NCBI GenBank assembly: GCA_039720395.1
Contig: CM077826.1
Location: 15,495,962 to 15,559,961 of the forward strand
Origin: Liquidambar formosana
Lineage: Eukaryota > Streptophyta > Magnoliopsida > Saxifragales > Altingiaceae
DNA length: 64,000 bases
Direction of reading: 5' to 3'
Under the pieces are notes generated by a model, which was given only the letters and a program-made list of their open reading frames with translations, was not told the origin of the DNA and ran no database searches. Positions 1 to 11,479 of the stretch are shown here, piece after piece (position 1 is the first letter of the stretch; each line of letters begins with the position of its first letter). A program made the translations under genes and the position numbers.

Positions 1-2177
1 TCGAGCATTCTATCGGAAGGGCGCCCACCCACGACTTTTAATGTGAGAGATTTTGGAGCTGTCGGAGATGGAGTTAAGGATGATTCCCAAGTAATTTATC
101 TGTCTGCAACTTTTAATGTAGACTTCATGGGGTGCTTTTCCACACAATGCATAAATTCTAAATTAAAGTCAACCGTCATGCTAATTCGATTCAAAAATAA
201 ATAATTATTGCATCTTCAACCCCCCCCCCCTTTTTTTTTTTTTATTAACAAATAAAATAAATATGATCTGTTCTTTTGCCATGAAATGCCCAGGCTTTTC
301 TCGCGGCGTGGATTGCATTTTGTGGATCTAATCCTTCAGGCAGTCCAACCCTCATCATTCCAGTGCGTCATACATTCTTGGTGAACCCTACAACATTCGG
401 GGGTCCATGCAAACCTCCTCATGTAAATGTTCAGGTAAATTGATTTAAGTAAATGAAAATTCAATTTTTAATATTCAACTTTTTTGCCCAAATCTACTTA
501 ATTATCCAACTAATGTACATGGCAGCCGCCATGTTAGCCTATATATTAGTCATTCTTTTAACTGCAAAATTTTAATTAGTCAATCAAGTTAATTATCACA
601 TCGTGAGTTAGGTAAATGATTTCGGTCATAGATTTAAGCTGCCTTGGTTAAATGGTTTCCTCATGAAACGGAAACAAAGGAATTTTTTTTTTATTTTTTT
701 CTCAGAAAATCATAATTTCATTATGACAATAAAAATGAGTACTATCAAATGTACTATATTACAAAGTCAATTTTTATATTCGAGTTCTCGAATTTGAAAA
801 TTACTAGAATTGAAGTTTATGGCATTTGGATGGCAGGTTTTGGGTGACATTGTTGCACCTAAGGATAAATCAGCATGGAGTGGTCATGATGTGGGAAACT
901 GGCTCGTCTTCGAGCATGTTGATGGGCTTGCTGTCAATGGAAATGGACAAATTGATGGACAAGGGGCTGTTTGGTGGCAACAAACTAGCGAGTTCAACAA
1001 ACCAAATCAATCATATGTAGGGTTTACATGCACCACTTTATTCAACTTATTTATTCATCTCTCTCTTTTTTTCTTTAATTTATTCATCAAATTCTTACAT
1101 ATTAATTAATGCTTTGTATGGTTATTAATTTAGGTGGCAAACGAAGACACTCGACCCACTGTAAGTGGAAGCTTTTGGCCTTTTTTATTTACCTTTTTAC
1201 CTAGCTGCCAAAATTTTTAATTGAACATTTATTGCTTGCCCTATTTTGATGAAATATAGTTGCTCTTCAAAACACACGTACCTGAGGCACATCCAATAGA
1301 GCCACCCATAACCCATTCAAATCCATTAAGATCTCCAAGCACGCAATGGGTTTTAAATTTTCATAAATAAAAAAAAAGGCAAATCTGTCTTTAATGAGTT
1401 GATGTGGCGACTGTTACAACACAAGCTTTAAATTTTCATAAAAAACAAATCTGCATGTCTTTAATAGGCTGATATATAGTCACTACAACATCAATTGGGC
1501 AAATAAATTTCTTTTCTACATTTTCCTCACCAGATGGCCAGGCATTAATTACGTCCTCAAGATGTACAAGTCATTCATCTATATATATATTTATGCATGT
1601 GTATTGGTGATGGGTAGGCAATACGATTCAATTCATGCAATAATCTTCGGCTAGATGGAGTGAAATTCATAAACAGCCCAAGTAAACATATCCAAATATT
1701 CGGGTGCAATGGAGCAACAGTCACCAAAGTCCACGTAAATGCCCCTAAAGAAAGCCCAAACACTGATGGCATTCACATCAGCCATTCAATCAACGTTCAA
1801 ATCCATGGCTGCACCATAGCATGTGGTATATACACATATATTTCAAATGTTTTTTTGCCCTTTTTCTGTCTTTCCTCTCCCTTTACTATATATGCATGTA
1901 TTTAATTTAATTTGTTCTTCTATATATGTTTTTATTTTTGTGGCAATATAGGTGATGATTGTATTTCTATTATTGGGAATTCCTCCAACATTAATATTAC
2001 CGGGGTAGCATGCGGACCAGGCCACGGTATAAGGTCTGTTTATTTTATTACCAGAGCCGAGTCTTATGGTTTGTTAATTTGGTTCCAAGTCTTATGATTT
2101 TAAACATTAATTAAGTAGCTTAAACCCCTTTTTTTGCTTTCCCTCATATCCCATTTCTTCCCTTTTTCTAGTGTCAT

Positions 2178-2370
2178 TACTTTTTCATTTTTGTCAAACG
2201 AGAGGTATCCTGAGCTATTGGGCCCGGACTAATCCTCCAGTAATCCGGTGCGTGATGCACAAATCATTTTCAAGCCATGCATGCATTCTATAGGAAGGGA
2301 GCGGAAACTCAAACTTGGGATCTCCGGTTCCTGAACCGGAATCCTTTACCATCTATGTTACCCTCGCGGG
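2178..2370 (-). mobile_element. SINE in polygalacturonase intron
   Basis: A 193-bp block flanked by a 14-bp direct repeat, ttttctagtgtcat, at 2164-2177 and 2371-2384. Read on the minus strand it starts near a tRNA-promoter-like stretch (ggtaacatagatggtaaagg, then a box-B-like aagtttgagtttcc) and ends in an A-rich tail (the plus strand begins tactttttcattttt). Size, long target duplication and A-rich tail fit a tRNA-derived SINE. Family not identified. The same block is at 39743-39935. Confidence 0.7.
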
Positions 2371-2609
2371 TTTTCTAGTGTCATACTTTCGTAGATGATT
2401 TAAGATTACATCAGCCCTTTATAATGGTCACGAGTTACCATCTAAGCAAGGATGACAATGGTTTCTCAACATTTTGTTAGGAAAGCCATATTCATCTTCA
2501 AATTGTCATTTTAGGAAGAAAAAATAAATTCCCCCTTCCTGACATTGAAGACATTTCATGCAGTATTGGAAGTTTAGGAGGGGGTGGAGCAACGAACACG
2601 GTGGAAGGG

Positions 2610-2614
2610 GTACA
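2610..2614. repeat. Left target-site duplication GTACA
   Basis: GTACA directly precedes the TG of the left LTR; the identical pentamer follows the CA of the right LTR at 14072-14076. Five bases is the usual duplication length for Ty3/Gypsy integrases. In copy 2 the pair is at 40174-40178 and 51508-51512. Confidence 0.92.
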
Positions 2615-2764
2615 TGTAATACCCTGAATATTTATTAATTTATTTTACGTGTATACTTAGTGGAATTGTACACAGGAGGATAATTTTAAATATTGTTGAG
2701 GTTAGTTGAATGTTGGGATACATTGCATTAAATTGCTTTCGATGAAAAAAGATAATTAATTTGT

Positions 2765-2804
<40 letters not shown>

Positions 2805-3693
2805 TGTGAAGGAAGGAAAGATAAAAAAAAGAAAAGAATTGGGGAAAAAGAGAGAAAGCACGTGAAAAGAGAGAAAGAAAGAAGAAAGAAGAAAAAGAAA
2901 AGAAGAAAAGAAGGAAAGGTGGGAAGTAGGTGTAGAATAAAGAAAAGAAGAAATGATGAAGAGAGAGAGAGAGAGAAGGAGGAAAGGACGGAAGAGAAGA
3001 AATAAATAGAGAAGAGAAGGAAAGAAATAAGAAAGGGAGAAAGAGGAAGGGAGAAGCCGAGAGAGGCAGTGGCCGGACGGCCCATCGGTCGGAGCATGGG
3101 AAGTTTTAATTCGACTTATTTTGTTCACTTATTTTTGAGGTAGGGGGTTTAATTCTTGTATGGTAAATGATGATTATTTTGAAGCATATGTTAAGATTTT
3201 ATTTATGCAAGGTGATAATTCTTGATGGTGATATATTTGAGGTTTATGATGGTTGATTTCATAGAGATTATATTTGAGGTTTATGATTTGGAGTTCGTAT
3301 TATTTGATTAATTTATATATTATTTTGAATATATAAATGCTTGTATGTGATTTTGAAACATTATTTATTGTATAGGAATTTGATTTCCTACTGGGCAGTT
3401 GTTCGCTCACCCCAATATATTTTCAGGTGATAATTGTTGGCGGCACGTAGTAGAATTGGGGTTGAGATTTGGAGAAGTTATCGCGTACATTTATTTTTAT
3501 TTAAAGCTGATGTAATTTTATTCATTTGGTTGGCCAATGTATATTTAATGATGAGTTTTGGGTTAACCATGGCTACCCGCAGCTGCGCAATACTCTGTAT
3601 TTTGAAAGGAATGTATTTTTGAAAAGGTTTATTTGTACGGAGCTCATAAAAAAAATTGTACGTGTTATGGTTTATAAATTTTGGGGCGTTACA
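2615..3693 (+). repeat. LTR of family A, full copy (A1)
   Basis: 1,079 bp from TGTAATACCCTGAAT to TTTTGGGGCGTTACA. It contains an (AT)n run at 2768-2801 followed by about 280 bp of strongly purine-rich (GA) sequence. It is followed at once by ATT and the primer-binding site TGGTATCAAAGC (3697-3708). No coding sequence: the long minus-strand open frames here are only complements of the GA-rich tract. Confidence 0.88.
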
Positions 3694-4173
3694 ATTTGGT
3701 ATCAAAGCTAAGGACGACTCTGACTTTTGGATGGGAGATGATGTGGCAATAGTCCCAATAGGACCAAGATGGGTGAGGGTGAGGGTGAGGTTGAGTGAAC
3801 CAACAGTCCCAATAGTCCCAATAGGCTCAATAGGGTGAGGGTGAGGTTGAGGGATGAGTCACATATTTCACATCAAAAGCGGACAAGTCCAAGATCTGGG
3901 AAAAGTGAAGGTATTGTTTTATTATGAGATGGCTAAGTTAGTACGTACCGCGTGTGGTACTATGGTTTATTTGAAATTCTTGATGAAAAAAATACAATAC
4001 CTATTTTAGAAAAAAAAAATTGTTTTCTTGAGAATGGAAAAATTTTTGTTTGATTTATGAGCTCTTTTAAAAAAATCAGAGTTTGCAGCGGAAGCTTAGT
4101 GGTATAACCAATAAGTATTTGATCTGAGGTTATTCAAATTTCGAGGACGAAATTTCTTTTAAGGGTGGTGGAA
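3694..4173 (+). mobile_element. Internal region of non-autonomous element A
   Basis: A 480-bp region between two A LTRs with a primer-binding site at its left end (3697-3708, initiator-Met tRNA type) and tcgaggacgaaatttctttt plus a purine tract aagggtggtggaa (4161-4173) at its right end. The same tcgaggacgaaatttct block precedes the polypurine tract of the coding element B at 11418-11434. There is no gag or pol. A short degenerate repeat built from tcccaatag and gtgagg units lies at 3749-3855. This is a deletion derivative that would have to be mobilised by proteins supplied in trans; B is the obvious candidate (inference). Confidence 0.8.
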
Positions 4174-4323
4174 TGTAATACCCTGAATATTTATTAATTT
4201 ATTTTACGTGTATACTTAGTGGAATTGTACACAGGAGGATAATTTTAAATATTGTTGAGGTTAGTTGAATGTTGGGATACATTGCATTAAATTGCTTTCG
4301 ATGAAAAAAGATAATTAATTTGT

Positions 4324-4365
<42 letters not shown>

Positions 4366-5866
4366 TGTGAAGGAAGGAAAGATAAAAAAAAGAAAAGAAT
4401 TGGGGAAAAAGAGAGAAAGCACGTGAAAAGAGAGAAAGAAAGAAGAAAGAAGAAAAAGGAAAAGAAGAAAAGAAGGAAAGGTGGGAAGTAGGTGTAGAAT
4501 AAAGAAAAGAAGAAATGATGAAGAGAGAGAGAGAGAGAAGGAGGAAAGGACGGAAGAGAAGAAATAAATAGAGAAGAGAAGGAAAGAAATAAGAAAGGGA
4601 GAAAGAGGAAGGGAGAAGCCGAGAGAGGCAGTGGCCGGACGGCCCATCGGTCGGAGCATGGGAAGTTTTAATTCGACTTATTTTGTTCACTTATTTTTGA
4701 GGTAGGGGGTTTAATTCTTGTATGGTAAATGATGATTATTTTGAAGCATATGTTAAGATTTTATTTATGCAAGGTGATAATTCTTGATGGTGATATATTT
4801 GAGGTTTATGATGGTTGATTTCATAGAGATTATATTTGAGGTTTATGATTTGGAGTTCGTATTATTTGATTAATTTATATATTATTTTGAAATTTACCTA
4901 AAGATTTCGTATGCATAATTATCAGATTTTATCGGTCCTCGGGAGGACCCTAGGGAGCATTAACGCTGCATTCGCATTGTCAGTGTCTATCACGTGGTTT
5001 TGGGTTGGTATTGCTCGCAATTGAGGTAGGAAATGTGGCTTCTTTACATTTAATATAGTGTTGTTCTATAAATGTGAGAAAAGAAGGAAAGGTGGGAAGT
5101 AGGTGTAGAATAAAGAAAAGAAGAAATGATGAAGAGAGAGAGAGAGAGAAGGAGGAAAGGACGGAAGAGAAGAAATAAATAGAGAAGAGAAGGAAAGAAA
5201 TAAGAAAGGGAGAAAGAGGAAGGGAGAAGCCGAGAGAGGCAGTGGCCGGACGGCCCATCGGTCGGAGCATGGGAAGTTTTAATTCGACTTATTTTGTTCA
5301 CTTATTTTTGAGGTAGGGGGTTTAATTCTTGTATGGTAAATGATGATTATTTTGAAGCATATGTTAAGATTTTATTTATGCAAGGTGATAATTCTTGATG
5401 GTGATATATTTGAGGTTTATGATGGTTGATTTCATAGAGATTATATTTGAGGTTTATGATTTGGAGTTCGTATTATTTGATTAATTTATATATTATTTTG
5501 AATATATAAATGCTTGTATGTGATTTTGAAACATTATTTATTGTATAGGAATTTGATTTCCTACTGGGCAGTTGTTCGCTCACCCCAATATATTTTCAGG
5601 TGATAATTGTTGGCGGCACGTAGTAGAATTGGGGTTGAGATTTGGAGAAGTTATCGCGTACATTTATTTTTATTTAAAGCTGATGTAATTTTATTCATTT
5701 GGTTGGCCAATGTATATTTAATGATGAGTTTTGGGTTAACCATGGCTACCCGCAGCTGCGCAATACTCTGTATTTTGAAAGGAATGTATTTTTGAAAAGG
5801 TTTATTTGTACGGAGCTCATAAAAAAAATTGTACGTGTTATGGTTTATAAATTTTGGGGCGTTACA
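4174..5866 (+). repeat. Mosaic LTR: A with a patch of B
   Basis: Starts as an A LTR (4174 to about 4890, matching 2615-3333), switches to 196 bp identical to LTR B positions 12608-12803 (here 4882-5077), then resumes as A at gaaaagaagg (matching 2906 onward) and runs to the A terminus GGGGCGTTACA at 5866. The resumption point lies upstream of the first switch point in LTR A coordinates, so part of A is present twice. The left switch falls in a shared ttattttga; the right one has only about 2 bp of shared sequence. Confidence 0.85.
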
Positions 5867-5875
5867 ATTTGGGAA
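5867..5875 (+). other. Nine-base relic of a deleted internal region
   Basis: atttgggaa lies between the A terminus at 5866 and the next A start at 5876. It equals the first bases after the primer-binding side of A (atttgg) joined to the last bases of its polypurine tract (gaa), as if an internal region had been removed at a 2-bp microhomology. Confidence 0.65.
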
Positions 5876-6523
5876 TGTAATACCCTGAATATTTATTAAT
5901 TTATTTTACGTGTATACTTAGTGGAATTGTACACAGGAGGATAATTTTAAATTCATATACCATGTATCTGCATATATATTAATTGTATAGAATCCACACA
6001 TATTTCCTATTGGGCTTTGCAGCTCATCCTATTATTATTTCAGATGATCAGGTGATGAGTGAGGGTTTGCCGATGGCGGATGCCTAGTGGCATAATCTGA
6101 GGTTGGAACTTGAAGGTGGCATACTAACATAGTCATGGATGAGGATAGATGCACGTGCATTACATAGAGACTATGTTATTTTGATGTATGGACATTTCTA
6201 TTATTATTATTGTTATTACCATTATTACTTAATGAACCTTGAATAGTTTGAATCCAACCTATGTGCCAGGGATGTCGGCATTATTTTGGGACCATATATT
6301 ATTATGGGCATGATGTGTGAGCATAACATTTCATATTAATTATTTGTGTATTATTGATGAGCTGGCACCATTATTATTAAAAATATTTATAAAAAAAAAA
6401 AAAAAAAAATACACGTGGATTTGACTAAGTCTTCCGCAACTTTTATACTCTGACTTATCCACGTGTACACCTTTTTACTTTGACTTTTATCCACGTGTCG
6501 ACTCTTCGAGTCGGGGCGTGACA
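5876..6523 (+). repeat. Chimeric 5' LTR: A start, B end
   Basis: Begins as family A (TGTAATACCC, about 77 bp), crosses at the shared 12-mer ataattttaaat (5941-5952), and continues as the last 580 bp of LTR B, ending GGGGCGTGACA at 6523. It is the LTR directly upstream of gag-pol. It lacks the B region containing the U3 repeats, the purine tract and most of the central LTR, so the usual promoter of B is missing on this side. Confidence 0.85.
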
Positions 6524-6528
6524 ATTTT

Positions 6529-6540
6529 TGGTATCAGAGC
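6529..6540 (+). promoter_or_regulatory. Primer-binding site of element B
   Basis: TGGTATCAGAGC, the usual plant initiator-Met tRNA complement that primes minus-strand DNA synthesis, five bases after the LTR end. The corresponding site of element A is TGGTATCAAAGC at 3697-3708. About 235 bp of untranslated leader follow before gag. Confidence 0.9.
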
Positions 6541-6775
6541 TCATTAGTAGATCCGAATTGGGATTTCATGCACTTCATATGTGTCAGTTAGGTGAGTTAG
6601 AAGTGTCTCATGCATCATACATATGCTTGTGGGTAGACATCAAGAAATTAGAGGAATATTACGATTTTATTAACATTTTGACGTGATTTTTGTAACTTAC
6701 ACAATCCCAGTTGTTTTTTTTTAACGTGAATATTTGATAGATAGTTTCGAATATTTACTAAATGATTTTTATAGG

Positions 6776-9700
6776 ATGCCACGTGCTCGAGATAGATCTT
6801 CTCCTGAGCCTTCTCACACCTCACAAGCTAGAACTAGAGGTGGAGTTTCCGCTCCTCATACTGAAGAAAGGGGTGATATGACTGATGCTATACGGGAGTT
6901 GACTACCCTATTGCAACGTCAGAACGAGATACTTCAGCAGCCTACTCTTAGAGCTGCAGTTCCTGACACACAATTAACCAAGGCTACACATTTTCAGAAT
7001 TTTCGGCGGATGGATCCTCCTACTTTTCGTGGTGAGACAAATCCGCAAGAAGCTGAAATTTGGCTTCTAGAGGTCCACAAGCTACTTAAGATTGTTGGTA
7101 TACCTGAGGAGTATAAGGTAGAGTTTGCTTCTCATTACCTACGGGGTGATGGTGACTTTTGGTGGCAGCAGGTGGTGCGCTCTCAAGATGTGGGAGCCAT
7201 GACCTGGATACAGTTTGAGGGTGTGTTTCTAAACCAATATCTCAGAGAATCATATCGAGATAAGAAGTTACAAGAGTTTCTAAACCTGGTACAAAGGAAT
7301 CTTTCGGTGGCAGAGTATGATGCACGCTTCACAGAACTTTCTCGTTATGCTACATCTATCGTGGCAACGGAAGCTGACAAAGCAAAAAGGTTCCAATGGG
7401 GATTGAGGCCTCAGATTCGAGACCTTGTTGCAGGAAGTAGGATTCGAAATTATACAGAGCTAGTTGACAGCGCCACGGAAGTGGAGGCGACTTTAGAAGA
7501 CTCCAAGAAGATAAGGGACAAACAGAGAATTAGAAGTGGGGACCAGAAAGATCAGAGCTTTAGCCAGAAGCAGGGTAAGAGTCAGCAATCTGATGGGTAT
7601 CACTCAGGAGGACGGCGCGTAAATCGAGGTCAGGGTAGCGGTGGTAGTTTTAGTTATGGGTCCTCAGATGGGCGACAAAGGAGTTACCCTTATCAACCTC
7701 CTACTCTGCCTGGGAGGAATTCTAGTGGACAAATCATTTGTTATCAGTGCGGACAACCAGGACACATTAAGATTGACTGCCCATCTTTTGGGAACCAACG
7801 ATCCCCTCCACACACAATGCAATCTGGCTTACAACAACAGCAGAAACAACAACAAAACCAGCGCCAGTTCTCTCGATCACAAGGATCTCAGCAAGCCTCG
7901 ACTACTCGCCCAATTCAGACCCAACAGCCTAGAGGAGGAGGGCATAGTGCAAATACTACAGGCAGGGTGTTCGCTTTGATCCCACCAGGTGTTGGGACAT
8001 CAAATGCAGTCGTGGAAGGTACATTTTTTCTTTATAGTTCATGGGTTCGAGTATTAATTGATACGGGTGCCACACATTCCTTTATAGATGTTTCTTGTGC
8101 TTCTCGTTTGGGTTTGACATTTGAGCCCTTGGGACACGTGCTCAGTGTTGACTCACCAATGGGTGTGGGTATCCAAACAAGTGTGATTTGTCGTTCCTGC
8201 TTCATCCAAATTGGTGATCAGGAGTTAACGGTAGATCTCATTGCTCTAGGTATTTCTGGTTATGATGTGATTTTAGGCATGGATTGGTTATCGTCGTACC
8301 ATGCAATTATTGATTGCTTCCAGAAAAAGGTGACTCTCCATAAAATGGATGGGTCTATTTTACACTTCTACGGAGAAAGAAGTGTTTCTCTTCCTTTTCC
8401 TCAGTCGAAGAAGATTGCTCGCCGTATTCAAATTGCAGGTCTGCTTAGCTCATTGGCAGCCTTGGAGTTGGAGGAACATGTTGAACTTAAATTGGAAAAT
8501 ATTCCTGTTGTACGGGAATTTCCAGATGTCTTTCCAGAAGAGTTGCCAGGTCTACCTCCTAAAAGAGAATTAGACTTTACCGTTGAGGTATATCCAGGCA
8601 CATCTCCTATTTTTATTGCTCCATACAGGATGGCTCCTGCAGAGCAAGCAGAGTTGAAAAAGCAGCTCTCAGAGTTGGAGAGTAAAGGTTTTATTCGTCC
8701 TAGCACTTCGCCATGGGGTGCACCAGTGTTGTTCGTTAAGAAGAAGGACGGTTCTTTCAGATTGTGCGTAGACTATAGGAAGCTAAACAGAGCTACAATT
8801 AGGAATCGTTATCCTTTGCCCCGCATTGATGATTTATTTGACCAGTTAAGGGGGTCGCATTTCTTTTCAAAGATTGATTTGCGCTCTGGCTATTATCAGC
8901 TTCGAGTCAGAGAGGAAGACATCCAAAAGACAGCTTTTGCAACTCGCTACGGGCACTACGAGTTTTTGGTGATGCCGTTCGGTTTGACGAATGCACCAGC
9001 AGCATTCATGGACCTGATGAACCGGGTGTTTAAACCATTCTTGGATCAGTTTGTCGTGGTGTTTGTGGACGACATTCTCATATACTCAAAGACGCAAGAA
9101 GAGCATGAGAGGCACCTTAGGAAAGTGTTGCAAATATTGAGGGAGCATCAGTTATATGGAAAGAGAGAGAAATGTGAATTTTGGCTTCATGAAGTGAAGT
9201 TTCTAGGCCACGTGATTACTGAGGAAGGCATCTCAGTAGATCCAGCAAAGGTGGAGGCAATACTTAATTGGGGAAGACCGACCAATGCTACAGAGATTCG
9301 CAGTTTTCTGGGATTAGCTGGTTATTATCGTCGTTTCGTCGATAATTTCTCTCGCATTGCTGCACTGTTGACGAAATTGACAAAGAAGGGCGCGAAATTT
9401 ATTTGGGATGATGCTTGTGAGGAAGCTTTCAAGGAGTTGCAGAAGAGGTTGACTACTGCTCCAGTTCTTATTGTTCCTACTAGTGGTGAGGGTTACGATG
9501 TATATTGTGATGCCTCGTATCGAGGGTTAGGATGCGTTCTTATGCAGCACGGGCGTGTTGTGGCATACGGTTCTCGACAGTTGAAACCGCATGAGGTGAA
9601 CTATCCAACACACGACTTGGAGTTAGCAGCAGTGGTCTTTGCATTGAAGATTTGGAGATGCTATTTGTATGGTGAGAAATTTGATGTATACTCTGATCAT

Positions 9701-11086
9701 AAGAGTTTGAAGTATATATTTACACAGAAAGAATTGAATATGAGGCAACGTAGATGGATGGAATACCTTGATGATTATGATTTTTCACTTCATTATCATC
9801 CGGGTAAAGCGAATGTTGTAGCAGACGCCTTGAGCAGGAAGTCACAAGCAATGATGAGCTGTTTAGCAGTTCAACGGTGGAAGATGTGGGTTGCATTCAA
9901 GGATTTTGAATTACATCCTAATAAAGATGCTTTCACAACTCATCTGAGCAATCTAGTTGCACAACCTAATCTCATCACTAGAGTGATAGAGGCACAACAA
10001 AACGATCCAGAGTGCATGGCCATTCGTAATTCGATAACTCAGGGTACTGCACCAGAAGGTTGGTTAGTTTCTAGTGATGGCAGTGTACGATTCATGGGCA
10101 GGATTTACATTCCTACTGGTCAGATTCGTGAAGATGTTCTTAGTGAGACTCATCGTTCTAGGTTCTCTATTCATCCAGGCGGTACGAAGATGTATCAGGA
10201 TCTGAAACGACAATTTTGGTGGAGCGGTATGAAGAAGGACGTCGCAAGATTTGTTTCACGGTGTCTCACGTGCCAACAAGTGAAAGCGGAGCATAAGAGA
10301 CCAGCAGGTTTACTACAACCATTACCAGTGCCAGAATGGAAGTGGGAGTACATCACGATGGATTTTGTCACAGGGTTACCTCGTACACGACAGGGTCATG
10401 ATGCAGTTTGGGTGATCGTGGATCGGTTGACGAAGTCAGCACATTTTTTGCCTATTCGGGTCGGAGATTCATTGAGTACCTTAAGTCAGTTGTACATTAA
10501 TGAGATCGTTAGACTCCATGGAACCCCAGTTTCTATTGTATCCGACAGAGATCCTCGTTTTGTCGCCGAGTTTTGGCGTACGTTACATAAAGCTTTAGGA
10601 ACACAACTTCATCACAGTACGGCTCATCATCCAGAAACAGATGGACAATCAGAGCGTACCATTCAGATTCTCGAGGATATGTTGCGTGCTTGTGTCTTGG
10701 ACTTCAGAGGTAGTTGGAGTAAACATTTGGCCTTATCAGAATTCGCCTACAATAACAGTTATCAGGCTAGCATTGGCATGGCACCATTCGAGGCATTATA
10801 TGGGAGACCGTGTCGATCTCCTGTATGTTGGACAGAAGTTGGAGAAAGCAGTCTTCTTGGACCAGAGTTAGTGAAAGAAACAACAGAAAAGATTCAGATC
10901 ATTCGTGATCGTTTACGCACTGCACAAAGTAGACAGAAGAGTTATGCAGACAAGCGTAGGACAGATTTGAAGTTTCAAGTTGGGGACTTCGTGTTTTTAA
11001 AGGTATCACCTAGGAAAGGCGTTTTTTCGATTTGGGAAGAAGGGCAAGCTAGCACCGAGATATGTTGGCCCTTTCGAGATTATTGA
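6776..11086 (+). CDS. Chromovirus Gag-Pol polyprotein, frame-shifted near its 3' end
   Basis: One open frame carries Gag and Pol. I prefer the start at 6776 (MPRARDRSS) over the upstream in-frame ATG at 6734 because chromovirus Gag proteins usually begin with such a basic MP-R motif; 1,436 residues. Order, numbered from 6776: Gag domain about 96-190; CCHC zinc knuckle [14 protein letters not shown] 322-335; protease DTGATHSF (Asp429); reverse transcriptase with FVDDILIYS (Asp765, Asp766); RNase H (Asp912 in YCDAS); integrase zinc-binding region, then the D,D35E triad Asp1196, Asp1257, Glu1293. After the T run 11022-11027 the frame leaves the family sequence and stops at 11086, so the GPF motif of integrase and the chromodomain continue in another frame. 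Copies the element by reverse transcription in virus-like particles when functional. Confidence 0.93.
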   Translation: MPRARDRSSPEPSHTSQARTRGGVSAPHTEERGDMTDAIRELTTLLQRQNEILQQPTLRAAVPDTQLTKATHFQNFRRMDPPTFRGETNPQEAEIWLLEVHKLLKIVGIPEEYKVEFASHYLRGDGDFWWQQVVRSQDVGAMTWIQFEGVFLNQYLRESYRDKKLQEFLNLVQRNLSVAEYDARFTELSRYATSIVATEADKAKRFQWGLRPQIRDLVAGSRIRNYTELVDSATEVEATLEDSKKIRDKQRIRSGDQKDQSFSQKQGKSQQSDGYHSGGRRVNRGQGSGGSFSYGSSDGRQRSYPYQPPTLPGRNSSGQIICYQCGQPGHIKIDCPSFGNQRSPPHTMQSGLQQQQKQQQNQRQFSRSQGSQQASTTRPIQTQQPRGGGHSANTTGRVFALIPPGVGTSNAVVEGTFFLYSSWVRVLIDTGATHSFIDVSCASRLGLTFEPLGHVLSVDSPMGVGIQTSVICRSCFIQIGDQELTVDLIALGISGYDVILGMDWLSSYHAIIDCFQKKVTLHKMDGSILHFYGERSVSLPFPQSKKIARRIQIAGLLSSLAALELEEHVELKLENIPVVREFPDVFPEELPGLPPKRELDFTVEVYPGTSPIFIAPYRMAPAEQAELKKQLSELESKGFIRPSTSPWGAPVLFVKKKDGSFRLCVDYRKLNRATIRNRYPLPRIDDLFDQLRGSHFFSKIDLRSGYYQLRVREEDIQKTAFATRYGHYEFLVMPFGLTNAPAAFMDLMNRVFKPFLDQFVVVFVDDILIYSKTQEEHERHLRKVLQILREHQLYGKREKCEFWLHEVKFLGHVITEEGISVDPAKVEAILNWGRPTNATEIRSFLGLAGYYRRFVDNFSRIAALLTKLTKKGAKFIWDDACEEAFKELQKRLTTAPVLIVPTSGEGYDVYCDASYRGLGCVLMQHGRVVAYGSRQLKPHEVNYPTHDLELAAVVFALKIWRCYLYGEKFDVYSDHKSLKYIFTQKELNMRQRRWMEYLDDYDFSLHYHPGKANVVADALSRKSQAMMSCLAVQRWKMWVAFKDFELHPNKDAFTTHLSNLVAQPNLITRVIEAQQNDPECMAIRNSITQGTAPEGWLVSSDGSVRFMGRIYIPTGQIREDVLSETHRSRFSIHPGGTKMYQDLKRQFWWSGMKKDVARFVSRCLTCQQVKAEHKRPAGLLQPLPVPEWKWEYITMDFVTGLPRTRQGHDAVWVIVDRLTKSAHFLPIRVGDSLSTLSQLYINEIVRLHGTPVSIVSDRDPRFVAEFWRTLHKALGTQLHHSTAHHPETDGQSERTIQILEDMLRACVLDFRGSWSKHLALSEFAYNNSYQASIGMAPFEALYGRPCRSPVCWTEVGESSLLGPELVKETTEKIQIIRDRLRTAQSRQKSYADKRRTDLKFQVGDFVFLKVSPRKGVFSIWEEGQASTEICWPFRDY

Positions 11087-11408
11087 TAAGAAGGGTGAAG
11101 TGGCCTACCAGTTGGCTTTACCTTCACAGTTGGGGAATGTACATGATGTTTTTCATGTCTCAATGCTTAGAAAATACGAGCCAGATCCATCTCATGTTCT
11201 ATCTATACCAGATATCCAGCTCCAAGAAAATGTTACATATGAAGAGCGACCAATTCAGATTTTGGACGTCAAGGAACAAGTGTTGAGGAATAAAGTCATC
11301 TCTCTCGTAAAGGTTCTTTGGCAACATCACGGCATCGAGGAAGCAACTTGGGAATTAGAGTCAGATGTTCGAGGAAAATATCCGCATCTTTTCGATTCGA
11401 GAGGTTAG
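11028..11408 (+). pseudogene. Integrase C-terminus and chromodomain, out of frame with gag-pol
   Basis: This frame contains the integrase GPF motif (VGPFEI), the HDVFHVSMLRKY motif and, near the C-terminus, a chromodomain-like segment (VLRNKVISLVKVLW, EEATWELE, KYPHLF) ending with TAG at 11406-11408. Chromodomains of this group bind modified histone H3 and guide integration. The segment is open but lies in a different frame from gag-pol; it would be translated only after a shift at the T run 11022-11027. In copy 2 the same site differs in base composition (one extra G, one fewer T), leaving the same net frame. Confidence 0.82.
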
Positions 11409-11416
11409 TACAACTT

Positions 11417-11449
11417 TCGAGGACGAAATTTCTTTTTAGAGGGGTAGAA
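11417..11449 (+). promoter_or_regulatory. Polypurine tract region of element B
   Basis: ttcgaggacgaaatttct followed by tttttagaggggtagaa directly before the 3' LTR. The purine run agaggggtagaa is the expected primer for plus-strand DNA synthesis. The upstream block is shared with element A at 4140-4157. Confidence 0.82.
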
Positions 11450-11479
11450 TGTGATGACCTGAATTATTTATATATATAT

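Larger units (their letters stand above)
1..2614 (+). pseudogene. Polygalacturonase gene, 5' part (copy 1), split by retrotransposon
   Basis: Glycoside hydrolase family 28 enzyme that would hydrolyse homogalacturonan (pectin) in the cell wall. Exons read from splice sites and reading frame: 1-90, 294-434, 837-1016, 1134-1160 (a 27-nt micro-exon), 1618-1825, 1952-2033 and 2564-2614, where the retrotransposon begins. All junctions are GT-AG with matching phases. Visible family motifs, numbered from the first codon of the window: NVRDFGAVGDGVKDD near the start, motif I SPNTDGI (Asp196), motif II GDDC (216-219) and motif III GPGHGIS (237-243). The signal peptide and start codon lie before base 1. 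It resembles the exo-type plant PGs of the At1g80170 kind (from memory, unverified). Without the insertion exon 7 would read straight into the part at 14077. The insertion should abolish the product unless the whole element is removed from the transcript. Introns hold nothing else recognisable except a SINE in the intron 2034-2563. Confidence 0.88.

Noticed and set aside
2640..3128. Long minus-strand open frame (162 codons) rich in Ser, Phe and Leu, repeated in other A LTRs
   Set aside because: It is the complement of the GA-rich and (AT)n part of the LTR; low-complexity composition, no domain, and it varies with run length.
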